From: Desulfobacteraceae bacterium
GTDB lineage: Bacteria > Desulfobacterota > Desulfobacteria > Desulfobacterales > Desulfosarcinaceae
DNA length: 10,971 nucleotides
Assembly (NCBI GenBank): GCA_027031325.1
Contig: JALVRI010000462.1
Span: forward strand, 1 to 10,971
Reading direction: 5' to 3'
Part shown: positions 1 through 7,454 of the stretch, piece by piece
Layout: every line of letters begins with the position of its first letter
How positions within the stretch are numbered: position 1 is the first letter of the stretch
The notes under the pieces: generated by a model
Databases searched by the model: none
What the model was told of the DNA's origin: nothing
The model's input: only the letters and a program-made list of their open reading frames with translations
Position numbers and translations under genes: made by a program

Positions 1-908
1 ACGTCAGGACGGTTGGTGGCCGAGATCAGGATGACTCCCTCGTTGGACTCGAAGCCGTCCATTTCGACAAGAAGCTGGTTGAGGGTCTGTTCGCGTTCGT
101 CGTGCCCGCCGCCCAAGCCGGCTCCCCGGTGACGGCCGACGGCGTCGATTTCATCGATGAAGATGATGCAGGGGGCGTTCTTTTTACCCTGGACAAAAAG
201 GTCCCTGACCCGGGAGGCACCGACACCGACGAACATTTCGACAAAGTCGGATCCGCTGATACTGAAAAAAGGCACCCCGGCCTCACCCGCAATGGCCCTG
301 GCAAGCAAGGTCTTGCCGGTTCCCGGAGGTCCCATCAACAGGACGCCTTTTGGAATCCGGCCTCCCAGCCGGGTGAACTTCTTGGGATTGCGTAAAAATT
401 CGACGATTTCGCTCAATTCTTCCTTGGCTTCGTCTATGCCGGCCACGTCGTCGAAGGTGACCTTTTCCTGCTGGTCCGACATCAGCCTGGCCCGGCTCTT
501 GCCGAAAGACAGGGCCTTGCCTCCGCCGGCCTGCATCTGGCGCATGAAAAAGATCCAGACTCCGATCAAAATCAGCATGGGAAACCAGGAAACCAGTACG
601 TTCATGTACCATGGAGATTCGGCCGGCGGCTTGGCGTTGATCCGGACCTGCTTTTCACGCAGGATCCGGATCAGGTCCGCATCCTGGGGGGCGTAAATCT
701 TGTAATGATTGCGGCTTGTATCGGTAGCTGAAAGTTCCTGGCCCTGGATGACCACGTCCTCGATTCGGCCCTCATCGACCATGGCCAGGAAATCGGTGTA
801 ACTGAGGTTGTTTTGCCCCATCTGGGGCTGGTTGAAAAGGTTATAGAGCATTATCATCATCATGATGATGACAAGCCACAAGGCCAGGTTTTTATAGTAC
901 GGGTTCAA
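1..908 (-). CDS. ftsH: ATP-dependent zinc metalloprotease FtsH (N-terminal part, cut by window edge)
   Basis: FtsH is a membrane-anchored AAA+ protease that extracts and degrades membrane and regulatory proteins. The first 302 codons are present. Visible in order: a hydrophobic segment near residues 8-24; a periplasmic domain to about residue 100; a second membrane segment near 103-122; and the AAA+ domain with Walker A GPPGTGKT (193-200), the pore-loop region FVGVGASRVRDLF, Walker B with IDEID (251-255), and the start of the second region of homology (SATNRPD) at the edge. The HEXXH zinc site would lie outside the window. The start is TTG, chosen because AGGAGGT (917-923) stands 8 nt upstream and no in-frame ATG precedes the first membrane segment. 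It follows tilS by 91 bp on the same strand, so co-transcription is likely. The visible motifs make the identification secure. Confidence 0.96.
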   Translation of the reverse strand, partial: MNPYYKNLALWLVIIMMMIMLYNLFNQPQMGQNNLSYTDFLAMVDEGRIEDVVIQGQELSATDTSRNHYKIYAPQDADLIRILREKQVRINAKPPAESPWYMNVLVSWFPMLILIGVWIFFMRQMQAGGGKALSFGKSRARLMSDQQEKVTFDDVAGIDEAKEELSEIVEFLRNPKKFTRLGGRIPKGVLLMGPPGTGKTLLARAIAGEAGVPFFSISGSDFVEMFVGVGASRVRDLFVQGKKNAPCIIFIDEIDAVGRHRGAGLGGGHDEREQTLNQLLVEMDGFESNEGVILISATNRPD

Positions 909-916
909 CGATTTTT

Positions 917-923
917 ACCTCCT
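917..923 (-). promoter_or_regulatory. Shine-Dalgarno sequence that fixes the TTG start of ftsH
   Basis: On the minus strand AGGAGGT is followed by 8 nt and then TTG (906-908). This near-perfect anti-16S match decides the start of ftsH, which otherwise lacks a nearby ATG before its first membrane segment. Confidence 0.75.
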
Positions 924-999
924 GGAAATGATTCCTCGCCTGCAATCTGCAGCGATCCTGCAATGCCTACCATAAAACGTCAGCCGCCGGGGTGCAAGC

Positions 1000-2454
1000 C
1001 TATTTGCAGGCGGCCGGCCCACGGTACCGCAGATGCAGGATCCTGCTGGTGTTCCTTGTTACCGGAGCCAGGTTTGCCCGGCGGATGCCGGCGACCCAGG
1101 CAATTTGACCTCCTGATATCACCAGGGGAAGTTCGGAGCGCATCCGGCGTGGAATTTTGCGGTCAATAAACAGTTTTTTGAGTTTTTGGGAACCGTTCAG
1201 GCCGAAAGGCATGATGCGGTCACCCTTTCGGAAGTTGCGTATGGTAAGCGGCATGTCCAGCTTGTCCATATCAAAATAGGCTTCCTCCCGTCCGACCGCC
1301 GGCCGGAAATTGCCGGGACCGCTTTTGAGTACCTCCAGTTCGATCCGGCCCCCACCGGGCAACTCGATTTTTTTGTACGAGTCAGCCTGCGGATCTACCT
1401 CCAGGCTCCAGGTTTTTTCGTCCCGATCAGGATGGGACCAACCCCGAAGGCTGATCTGGAGTACAGGCCCTGTCCGCCTGGCTTTTGTCCCCAGTGGCAG
1501 GTGAAGCTCGCGACCGTCTTTGCCGGGCAAGCTCAGCTCCAGCAGGGCGTCCAGATGGACAGCCGTAAAACCGCGCAGGTACCCCAGCAGGTCGCCGATC
1601 AGGTATCGCAGGACCCGGCGCCCCTGGGCCTTTGGCATGGAAGCCAGGGTTTCGGCCTCCAGATCGATTTCTCCCCGACGGCGGGCAATGACTACCTGCT
1701 TGGCCCAGCCGGCGGCCAGCTCCCGGAGCCACTGCTGTTCCTGGCGCAGCAAACAGGCGGTGCGGTGAAGCACGGACCTGATATTGGGATTGAATTCTTT
1801 TTCCAGGATCGGCAGCAACCGCCGGCGGATGCGGTTACGGGTGAACCTGGGGTCGGCGTTACTGGCATCGATGCGGAATTCGAGGCCGTAAAATTCGGCC
1901 CATGCCAGGATCTGGCCACGCGTAATGTCCATCAGGGGCCGTATCAAACGCCCCCTGACCGGAGGAATACCTGCCAGGCCGTCCGGCCCGCTTCCCCGCA
2001 GCAGGTGCAGCAGCAATTGCTCGGCGTTGTCGTCGGCCTGGTGTCCGAGGGCAATTTTGTCGAAACCGTCTGAAGCTGCGATCTTTTCCAGGAAAGCATA
2101 ACGGGCGCGGCGACCGGCTTCTTCCAGGCTAAGACCGCTTTTTGCTTGCAAAGCAGCCACATCTGCTTGCCGGCAGTAGAATTTCAGGCCTGCCCGGGCC
2201 GCCAGGCGGCAAACAAATTTTTCATCATCATCGGACCGGCTGCCGCGCAGGCAGTGGTTCAGGTGGGCGACCCCAAGCTTGAAGTCCAGGCGCCGGGCCA
2301 ACTTGTGCAGGATGTCAAGCAAAACCACCGAATCCGGTCCCCCCGAAACCGCCACCAGCACCTTTTGGCCGGGTTGCAGCATGGCGTGGGAGGCTATCGT
2401 GCGTTCAACCTGAAGCCGGATTCGATCGATGGTTGGAATAGACTTTTTTGCCAC
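1000..2454 (-). CDS. tilS: tRNA(Ile)-lysidine synthetase TilS
   Basis: TilS attaches lysine to C34 of the CAU-anticodon tRNA-Ile in the cytoplasm, switching its reading from AUG to AUA. The protein shows the PP-loop ATP-binding motif VAVSGGPDS (SGGPDS at residues 37-42 from the start used here), then HQADDNAEQLLLHLLRGSG, the RNRIRRRLLP segment, a middle helical domain, and the C-terminal TilS domain (FRKGDRIMPFG, KKLKKLFIDRKIPRRMR, IAWVAGIRRA). This is the long, three-part form, 484 residues. The start is uncertain: the frame stays open to a TTG at 2505, which would add 17 residues. GTG at 2454 gives an N-terminus closer to usual family length, but neither start has a good ribosome-binding site. 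The stop is TAG. It is the first gene of a probable tilS-ftsH unit and diverges from the SRP RNA gene. Confidence 0.94.
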   Translation of the reverse strand: MAKKSIPTIDRIRLQVERTIASHAMLQPGQKVLVAVSGGPDSVVLLDILHKLARRLDFKLGVAHLNHCLRGSRSDDDEKFVCRLAARAGLKFYCRQADVAALQAKSGLSLEEAGRRARYAFLEKIAASDGFDKIALGHQADDNAEQLLLHLLRGSGPDGLAGIPPVRGRLIRPLMDITRGQILAWAEFYGLEFRIDASNADPRFTRNRIRRRLLPILEKEFNPNIRSVLHRTACLLRQEQQWLRELAAGWAKQVVIARRRGEIDLEAETLASMPKAQGRRVLRYLIGDLLGYLRGFTAVHLDALLELSLPGKDGRELHLPLGTKARRTGPVLQISLRGWSHPDRDEKTWSLEVDPQADSYKKIELPGGGRIELEVLKSGPGNFRPAVGREEAYFDMDKLDMPLTIRNFRKGDRIMPFGLNGSQKLKKLFIDRKIPRRMRSELPLVISGGQIAWVAGIRRANLAPVTRNTSRILHLRYRGPAACK

Positions 2455-2561
2455 TTTAGGAATCGCATCCCGTGGATTAGACGGGGGCCGGTTACAGAAG
2501 ATCAAGATAATCTGAAAGCTGATCCAGCCACCGGTTTTGCCCCGAACTTTCCTCGAGCCAG

Positions 2562-2588
2562 GCTATAACAGGCCGGGTGCAAAGTCAA
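2562..2588 (-). promoter_or_regulatory. Possible promoter for tilS-ftsH
   Basis: On the minus strand TTGACT (2583-2588) is followed 15 nt later by TATAGC (2562-2567). The -35 match is good, but the spacing is short for a sigma-70 promoter. It would give a leader of about 50 nt before the longest tilS start, or about 100 nt before the GTG. It is the best candidate in the 2506-2667 gap, which holds no coding sequence I can support. Confidence 0.35.
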
Positions 2589-2632
2589 CGCTCTCAGGTA
2601 CTTGCTTTTGCCTTGGCGCCGGCGCTTTAGCC

Positions 2633-2661
2633 TTGCAAAAATGGAAGGGACGGGGTATTTA
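2633..2661 (+). promoter_or_regulatory. Sigma-70-type promoter of the SRP RNA gene
   Basis: TTGCAA (2633-2638), a 17-nt spacer and TATTTA (2656-2661). The predicted transcription start, about 7 nt downstream, falls at 2668. That is the first base of the helix that closes the SRP RNA, so promoter and RNA end support each other. Confidence 0.65.
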
Positions 2662-2667
2662 CTGTCC

Positions 2668-2912
2668 GGTTGTGCTAGGCGGGGAGTTAGCGGTGCCCTG
2701 TACCCGAAATCCGCTTATGCGGGGCCGAATTCCCCCTTGAGGGCTGTTGGTGGGCCTAGGGCTCACTCAGGCCGGCCGCCGCGCAACAGACGGTCACGAA
2801 CCTCGTCAGGTCCGGAAGGAAGCAGCGATAAGTGATGCGGTCTGTGTCGTGGTCGCCCCCGGCCAAAGGGTGATCCCTTCCGCCTGCTGCGTTCGAGAGG
2901 GGGTGCACAGCC
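2668..2912 (+). ncRNA. ffs: Signal recognition particle RNA, large bacterial type with Alu domain
   Basis: This RNA is the scaffold of the signal recognition particle; with Ffh it targets nascent membrane proteins to the translocon. The S-domain hallmark GGTCCGGAAGGAAGCAGC is at 2809-2826. The 5' part (2672-2730), with GTGCTAGGCGGGGAG, GCGGTGCCCTGTACC and GAAATCCGC, matches the Alu-domain segment known from the Bacillus 6S-type scRNA. The ends pair: GGTTGTGC (2668-2675) with GCACAGCC (2905-2912), 8 bp including one G-U. Length is about 245 nt, against about 270 nt in Bacillus subtilis and about 114 nt for the Escherichia coli 4.5S RNA. Ends are inferred from this helix and the upstream promoter. 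No strong terminator follows directly. Short frames across it are not genes. Confidence 0.95.
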
Positions 2913-2973
2913 ACTTTTCATTTCCAGGCCTGCCGAATTTTGTTCTTCAACCACCGATTACGATCTTTACGGC

Positions 2974-3001
2974 TTGACAACAATCCTGGGCGTCTTATTT
3001 T
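2974..3001 (+). promoter_or_regulatory. Promoter-like sequence upstream of grpE (distal)
   Basis: TTGACA (2974-2979, a perfect -35) is followed by 16 nt and TATTTT (2996-3001). A start near 3008 would lie just before a small hairpin with a T-run (3012-3031), so transcripts from here may end early unless they read through. Its role for grpE-dnaK is therefore unclear. Confidence 0.45.
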
Positions 3002-3011
3002 TTTTACGACT

Positions 3012-3031
3012 TCGCCTACGGCGGCTTTTTT
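3012..3031 (+). terminator. Weak intrinsic terminator or attenuator candidate
   Basis: CGCC (3013-3016) and GGCG (3020-3023) pair across the 3-nt loop TAC, with one outer T-G pair, followed by six T residues (3026-3031). The stem is short, so efficiency would be low. It could end read-through from the SRP RNA gene or attenuate the distal promoter. Confidence 0.3.
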
Positions 3032-3061
3032 AACGATTCAGGCATTTTATTGATAATCGTT
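3030..3061 (+). promoter_or_regulatory. Likely grpE-dnaK promoter overlapped by an inverted repeat (possible operator)
   Basis: TTAACG (3030-3035), a 16-nt spacer and GATAAT (3052-3057) form a sigma-70-like promoter lying after the T-run hairpin; the start would be near 3064, giving a leader of about 53 nt. A perfect 7-bp inverted repeat, AACGATT (3032-3038) and AATCGTT (3055-3061), covers both hexamers almost symmetrically. It is not the CIRCE consensus (TTAGCACTC-N9-GAGTGCTAA), and I see no sigma-32 style CCCCAT element. That a repressor binds here is inference only. Confidence 0.4.
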
Positions 3062-3116
3062 CCTAATTTTAGCCCCTGGGATGAAAATCGAGTCAGCATC
3101 AAGGAGTCGAGTGTAG

Positions 3117-3785
3117 ATGAGTTCGAAAAAGAGAGTTTCGACCGGTCCGGCCGGACAGGAGACTGAATTGGAAAAAGGCCTCGATGAAGCCAATGACCGG
3201 CAAGAAAAAGAGCAAAATGCTTCCGGGGCTGGGCACGATGATGGCCCCGGCAAGAAGGCGCCTTGCTCTGTGGAGGATCTCAAACAGGATCTGGAAAAAA
3301 CACGCCGGCAAGCGCAGGAAAACTACGACCGCTTGTTGAGGGTATCGGCCGAGTTCGATAATTTCAAGAAGCGGACCAACAGGCAGATAGAAGACATCCG
3401 TAAGTTTGCCAACGAAAGTTTACTGAAAGAATTGCTGAGCGTGGTGGACAACCTGGAGCGGGCCATTGAAGCCGCCCGGGACAATACGGCCGACAAAGCT
3501 TTGCTCGAGGGCATCGACATGACCCTCAGTGGCGTCCAAAAGATCCTCGAGCGATTCAAGGTACAGCCGGTTGAAGCCTTGGGCCAGCCCTTCGATCCCA
3601 ACTATCATCAGGCCATGATGCAGGAGGAATCAGACACCCACCCTCCCAACACGGTGATCAAGGAGTTGCAGAAGGGTTACCTGATTCACGATCGTCTCTT
3701 GAGGCCGGCTCTGGTGGTAGTTTCCAAGACCGGTTCGCAACAAGGGGCATCCGCCGGAGGGAAAGATTCAAAGAAGATCAATTAA
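3117..3785 (+). CDS. grpE: Nucleotide exchange factor GrpE
   Basis: GrpE is the cytoplasmic homodimeric co-chaperone that releases ADP from DnaK and so drives its substrate cycle. The 222-residue product has a charged, low-complexity N-terminus (about 1-50), a long helical coiled-coil region (about 52-110, including RVSAEFDNFKKRTNRQIED and LLSVVDNLERAIE), and the C-terminal beta domain with GQPFDPNYHQAMMQ, NTVIKELQKGYLIHDRLLRPALVVV in succession. Length is within the family's usual range. The ATG has AAGGAG at 3101-3106, 10 nt upstream. It is the first gene of a two-gene operon, 37 bp before dnaK. hrcA, often found before grpE, is absent here; the SRP RNA gene occupies that side. Confidence 0.97.
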   Translation: MSSKKRVSTGPAGQETELEKGLDEANDRQEKEQNASGAGHDDGPGKKAPCSVEDLKQDLEKTRRQAQENYDRLLRVSAEFDNFKKRTNRQIEDIRKFANESLLKELLSVVDNLERAIEAARDNTADKALLEGIDMTLSGVQKILERFKVQPVEALGQPFDPNYHQAMMQEESDTHPPNTVIKELQKGYLIHDRLLRPALVVVSKTGSQQGASAGGKDSKKIN

Positions 3786-3822
3786 ATCAGATGCGTCAGC
3801 GTTTGTCTAAGGAGGAAAACAA

Positions 3823-5763
3823 ATGAGCAAGATAATCGGAATCGACCTGGGAACCACCAATTCCTGTGTTGCCGTCATGGAAGGTGGGGAGCCGAAAGTT
3901 ATCACCAACCCCGAGGGCGGGAGGACAACCCCCTCTATTGTAGCCGTGACCGAAAGCGGCGAAAGGCTGGTTGGACAGATAGCCAAGCGCCAGGCCATCA
4001 CCAACCCGGAAAACACGATTTTCGGTGTCAAGCGTCTCATCGGGCGCAAATTCGATTCTCCGGAAGTCCAGCAGGATATCAAGATTTTGCCGTACAAGAT
4101 CGAGCGGGCTGAAAACGGGGACGTGCGCATCAATCTGCGCGGCAAGTTGCTAAGCCCGGCCGAGATCTCTTCCTATATCCTTTCCAATATCAAGCAGACG
4201 GCCGAGGAGTATCTCGGTGAAAAGGTCACCGATGCGGTGATTACGGTACCGGCCTATTTCGACGACAGCCAGCGGCAGGCCACCAAAGATGCGGGCAGGA
4301 TTGCCGGGCTGAACGTTTTGAGGATCATCAATGAACCTACCGCAGCCTCCCTGGCCTACGGCCTCGACAAGCGGGCCGAGGAGAAGATAGCCGTTTTCGA
4401 CCTGGGTGGCGGTACTTTCGATATATCGATTTTGGAAATAGGTGAAGGCGTCTTCGAGGTCAAGGCCACCAATGGTGATACCCACCTGGGTGGCGAAGAT
4501 TTCGATTTGCGCCTGATCGACTACCTGGCCGACGAATTCCGCAAGGACCAGGGTATCGACCTGCGCAGCGACAAGATGGCTCTGCAGCGCCTGAAAGAAG
4601 CCGCGGAAAAGGCCAAGATGGAGCTCTCGACCTCCAAGGAGACCGAGATCAACCTGCCTTTCATCACGGCTGACGCCAGCGGTCCCAAGCACCTCAACAT
4701 CAAGATAACCAGGGCCAAGCTGGAGTCCCTGGTATCCGAACTGCTGGACAAACTGGAAGGCCCCTGCCACATGGCCCTCAAAGACGCCGGGCTTTCGGCA
4801 TCGGATATTAACGAGGTTATCCTGGTGGGCGGCATGACCCGCATGCCGGCGGTCCAGGAGCGGGTAAAGAAGATTTTCGGCAAAGAGCCCAACAAGAGCG
4901 TCAACCCCGACGAGGTGGTGGCCATAGGTGCCGCCATTCAGGCCGGCGTTCTCAAGGGCGATGTCAAGGACGTTTTGCTGCTGGATGTGACCCCCCTTTC
5001 CCTGGGTATCGAAACTCTGGGTGGAGTGATGACCAAGCTGATCGAGAAGAACACCACCATTCCTACCCGCAAGAGTCAGATATTTTCGACGGCTGCCGAC
5101 AACCAGCCGGCGGTATCGATCCACGTCCTGCAGGGTGAACGGGAAATGGCCGCCGACAACAAGACCCTGGGGCGTTTCGAGCTGGTTGGTATCCCGCCGG
5201 CCCCGCGGGGCGTGCCCCAGATCGAGGTCACCTTCGATATTGACGCCAACGGTATCGTCAACGTATCGGCCAAGGACAAGGCCACCGGCAAGGAACAGTC
5301 AATCCGTATTACAGCTTCCAGCGGCCTGAGCAAGGAAGAGATCGACAGGGCCATCAAGGAAGCCGAAATGCACGCCGAGGAAGACCGGAAGAAAAAGGAA
5401 CTGGTTGAAGCCCGCAACCATGCCGACGCCTTGATCTATTCTACTGAAAAGTCCCTCAATGATCTGGGTGACAAGGTGGATGCCGATACCCGCAGCAAGG
5501 TCGAAGCCGCCATCAAGGCCCTCAAGACTGCCATGGAAGGAAGTGACGCGGAGCAGATCCGCCGGCTGAGCGACGAGCTGACCCAGACCTCCCACAAGTT
5601 GGCCGAGGCCATGTATCAGCAGGCCTCAGCCAGTGGCCAGGCAGGACCCGAAGCTGCCGCAGGGCAGCAGCAAGCCGGTGCCGATCAGGCCCAGTCAGGC
5701 GCCGCCGCCGATGACGATGTGGTAGATGCCGACTTTGAAGAAGTAAAAGACGACAAGCGTTAA
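3823..5763 (+). CDS. dnaK: Molecular chaperone DnaK (Hsp70)
   Basis: DnaK is the cytoplasmic Hsp70 that binds exposed hydrophobic peptides in an ATP-controlled cycle with GrpE and DnaJ. The 646-residue product has the full Hsp70 plan: IGIDLGTTNSCVAV at the N-terminus, VPAYFDDSQRQATKDAG, INEPTAASLAYG, the phosphate loop DLGGGTFDIS (193-202), VILVGGMTRMPAVQ, the interdomain linker VLLLDV (384-389), the substrate-binding domain, a helical lid, a Q/A/G-rich tail and the end motif DADFEEVKD. It contains the segment near residues 76-102 found in Gram-negative DnaK and lacking in Bacillus DnaK. AAGGAGG (3809-3815) stands 7 nt before the ATG. dnaJ does not follow; a terminator comes next. A long open frame on the opposite strand (4150-5124) is a coding shadow. 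Confidence 0.98.
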   Translation: MSKIIGIDLGTTNSCVAVMEGGEPKVITNPEGGRTTPSIVAVTESGERLVGQIAKRQAITNPENTIFGVKRLIGRKFDSPEVQQDIKILPYKIERAENGDVRINLRGKLLSPAEISSYILSNIKQTAEEYLGEKVTDAVITVPAYFDDSQRQATKDAGRIAGLNVLRIINEPTAASLAYGLDKRAEEKIAVFDLGGGTFDISILEIGEGVFEVKATNGDTHLGGEDFDLRLIDYLADEFRKDQGIDLRSDKMALQRLKEAAEKAKMELSTSKETEINLPFITADASGPKHLNIKITRAKLESLVSELLDKLEGPCHMALKDAGLSASDINEVILVGGMTRMPAVQERVKKIFGKEPNKSVNPDEVVAIGAAIQAGVLKGDVKDVLLLDVTPLSLGIETLGGVMTKLIEKNTTIPTRKSQIFSTAADNQPAVSIHVLQGEREMAADNKTLGRFELVGIPPAPRGVPQIEVTFDIDANGIVNVSAKDKATGKEQSIRITASSGLSKEEIDRAIKEAEMHAEEDRKKKELVEARNHADALIYSTEKSLNDLGDKVDADTRSKVEAAIKALKTAMEGSDAEQIRRLSDELTQTSHKLAEAMYQQASASGQAGPEAAAGQQQAGADQAQSGAAADDDVVDADFEEVKDDKR

Positions 5764-5794
5764 ACCACTAAAAGACCGGGCGCCGCTTTGCCTG

Positions 5795-5829
5795 AAAGCC
5801 CCCGCGGTATATCCGCCGGGGGCTTTTTG
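5795..5829 (+). terminator. Rho-independent terminator of grpE-dnaK
   Basis: AGCCCCCG (5797-5804) pairs with CGGGGGCT (5817-5824); three further inner G-C pairs form around a one-base bulge, with loop TATAT, and a run of five T follows (5824-5828). It starts 34 bp after the dnaK stop. Read on the minus strand the hairpin is followed by only three T, so it may act weakly for the convergent acyl-CoA synthetase gene, although that gene's stop (5843) does lie just before it. Confidence 0.88.
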
Positions 5830-5842
5830 CCGGCAGGGACCG

Positions 5843-7417
5843 TCAGGATTTGAAACTTTCCGGCCGGCCGGAGTATTTTTTGCGCAGCAAGGGCTTTTCA
5901 ATCTTTCCTGTCGGGTTGCGCGGAACCTGGTCGAAGAAGACCTTGCGCGGCCGCTTGTAACGCGGAAGTTGCTTGCAGAAGGCCATGATGTCATCCTTTC
6001 TCAGATCCCGGCCCGGTTTGGGCTGAACGATGGCTGCCGGAATTTCTCCAAGGCGCAGGCTCGGCAGACCGATTACGGCTACATCCTGGATGGCGGGATG
6101 GGCCTGGAGAAAATCCTCGATTTCCACCGGGAAGATGTTTTCACCTCCGGTAATGATGATGTCTTTCTTGCGGTCAACCAGCCAGATGAAACCATCGCCA
6201 TCTTCCCTGGCGATATCGCCGGTCATCAGCCATCCATCCACCAGGGTGCGCGCCGTTTCCTCCGGGTTGCCGTAATATTCTTTCATTACCCCTGGCCCTC
6301 TGACGGCAAGTTCGCCCGCCTGTCCCTTGGTCACGGGCGCAAGGTTTTGGTCTACGATTTTATACTCCCAGTCGAATCCCGGTCGTCCAATGGACCCTAC
6401 CTTGTGAAGGTTTTCCATCCCCAGGTGGATGCAACCGGGGCCTGTGGCCTCGGTAAGGCCGTAGTTGGTGTCGTAGCCGTGGGTTGGAAAGACTTTCAGC
6501 CACTGGCGAACCAGGCTGGGTGGCACGGGCTGGGCGCCGATGTGCATCAGCCTCCAACGATCCAGTTGGTAGTTTTCAAGCTGCAGTTCACCCCTTTCGA
6601 TCGCCAGCAGGATATCCAGGGCCCAGGGGACCAGGAGCCAGACAATGGTGACTTTTTCCTCAGAGATGGCTTCCATGATCCAGCCGGGCTCGATCCCCTT
6701 GAGGATGACCGCCCGGGCCCCAACCAGCAGGTTTCCAAACCAGTGCATCTTGGCACCGGTATGGTAGAGGGGAGGGATGCAAAGAAAATTGTCTGCATGG
6801 GTTATGCGATGGTGATTGTTTTCCACGTAACAGGCCGATTCCAGGTTGCGATGGGTCAACAGGACCGCCTTGGGTGTGCCGGTGGTGCCGGAGGTGAAAT
6901 AGAGGGCCGCTTCGTCGTTCAAGTCAAGAGGCACCTGGGGCGCCTCGGGATGGTAAGCCCGGATCAGGCGATGGTAGGTTTCGGCATACTCCGGGCAGAG
7001 GTTTTCAGGCCCGGCGAAAATGTAGTGACCTACGTAACGATCTAGGCGGTCCTTGACGGCTGCTATCTGCCGGACAAATTCAGGACCGAAAATCAGGGCC
7101 TTGGCCTTTGAGGTGGCCACGCAGCGTTCGATGGTCTCGGCCGTGAATCTGAAATTCAGGGGAACGGCCCAGGCTCCGGTTGCCAGGATACCGAAGTAGA
7201 TCGGCAGCCAGTCCAGGCAATTGGTCATCAATTGCACCACCCGGTCATCCTTTTCGATTCCTCTTGCCAACAGGGCCTGGGAGAGGCGGTTGGCCCGTTG
7301 GTGAAATTGTTCCCAGGTGATTTCCGTTCTTTTACCTGCGGCCGGGTCCCTTTCCACCAAGGCGGTTTGGCGGGGATACATCCGGGCGTTGCGTGCCAGT
7401 ATCTCGGTTATCAGCAT
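5843..7417 (-). CDS. AMP-forming acyl-CoA synthetase / AMP-binding ligase (ANL superfamily)
   Basis: This enzyme family activates a carboxylic acid to an acyl-adenylate and transfers it to CoA; the substrate cannot be read from the sequence. The 524-residue product shows the core motifs in order: FTSGTTGTPKAVLLTHRN (P-loop, SGTTGTPK at 176-183), YGLTEATGP (A5), GWLMTGDIA (A7), the hinge DRKKDIIITGGENIFPVEIE (DRKKD at 415-419), and the adenylation lysine in NPTGKIEK (Lys505). The layout is that of medium- or long-chain fatty acyl-CoA ligases (FadD/FadK-like). There is no signal peptide or membrane segment. CTCCT on the plus strand (AGGAG, 7427-7431) gives a ribosome-binding site 9 nt before the ATG. 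It is alone on its strand and converges on dnaK; a repeat element lies 38 bp upstream of the start. No acyl-CoA dehydrogenase or thiolase neighbour is present to suggest a substrate. Confidence 0.9.
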   Translation of the reverse strand: MLITEILARNARMYPRQTALVERDPAAGKRTEITWEQFHQRANRLSQALLARGIEKDDRVVQLMTNCLDWLPIYFGILATGAWAVPLNFRFTAETIERCVATSKAKALIFGPEFVRQIAAVKDRLDRYVGHYIFAGPENLCPEYAETYHRLIRAYHPEAPQVPLDLNDEAALYFTSGTTGTPKAVLLTHRNLESACYVENNHHRITHADNFLCIPPLYHTGAKMHWFGNLLVGARAVILKGIEPGWIMEAISEEKVTIVWLLVPWALDILLAIERGELQLENYQLDRWRLMHIGAQPVPPSLVRQWLKVFPTHGYDTNYGLTEATGPGCIHLGMENLHKVGSIGRPGFDWEYKIVDQNLAPVTKGQAGELAVRGPGVMKEYYGNPEETARTLVDGWLMTGDIAREDGDGFIWLVDRKKDIIITGGENIFPVEIEDFLQAHPAIQDVAVIGLPSLRLGEIPAAIVQPKPGRDLRKDDIMAFCKQLPRYKRPRKVFFDQVPRNPTGKIEKPLLRKKYSGRPESFKS

Positions 7418-7454
7418 TCCTAGCTACTCCTGGTCCACATGTTGTTGGGATTCC

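Noticed and set aside
1186..2073. 295-residue open frame antisense to tilS
   Set aside because: It is fully contained in tilS, has a biased composition, and has no motif.
2941..3116. CIRCE operator or sigma-32 promoter upstream of grpE
   Set aside because: No TTAGCACTC-N9-GAGTGCTAA match and no CCCCAT-type -10 element were found.
4150..5124. 324-residue open frame antisense to dnaK
   Set aside because: It lies wholly inside dnaK on the other strand, a known artefact of dnaK codon usage, and shows no family motif or ribosome-binding site.
5969..7045. 358-residue open frame antisense to the acyl-CoA synthetase gene
   Set aside because: It is a shadow of a clear enzyme gene in GC-rich DNA; its translation shows no recognisable domain.
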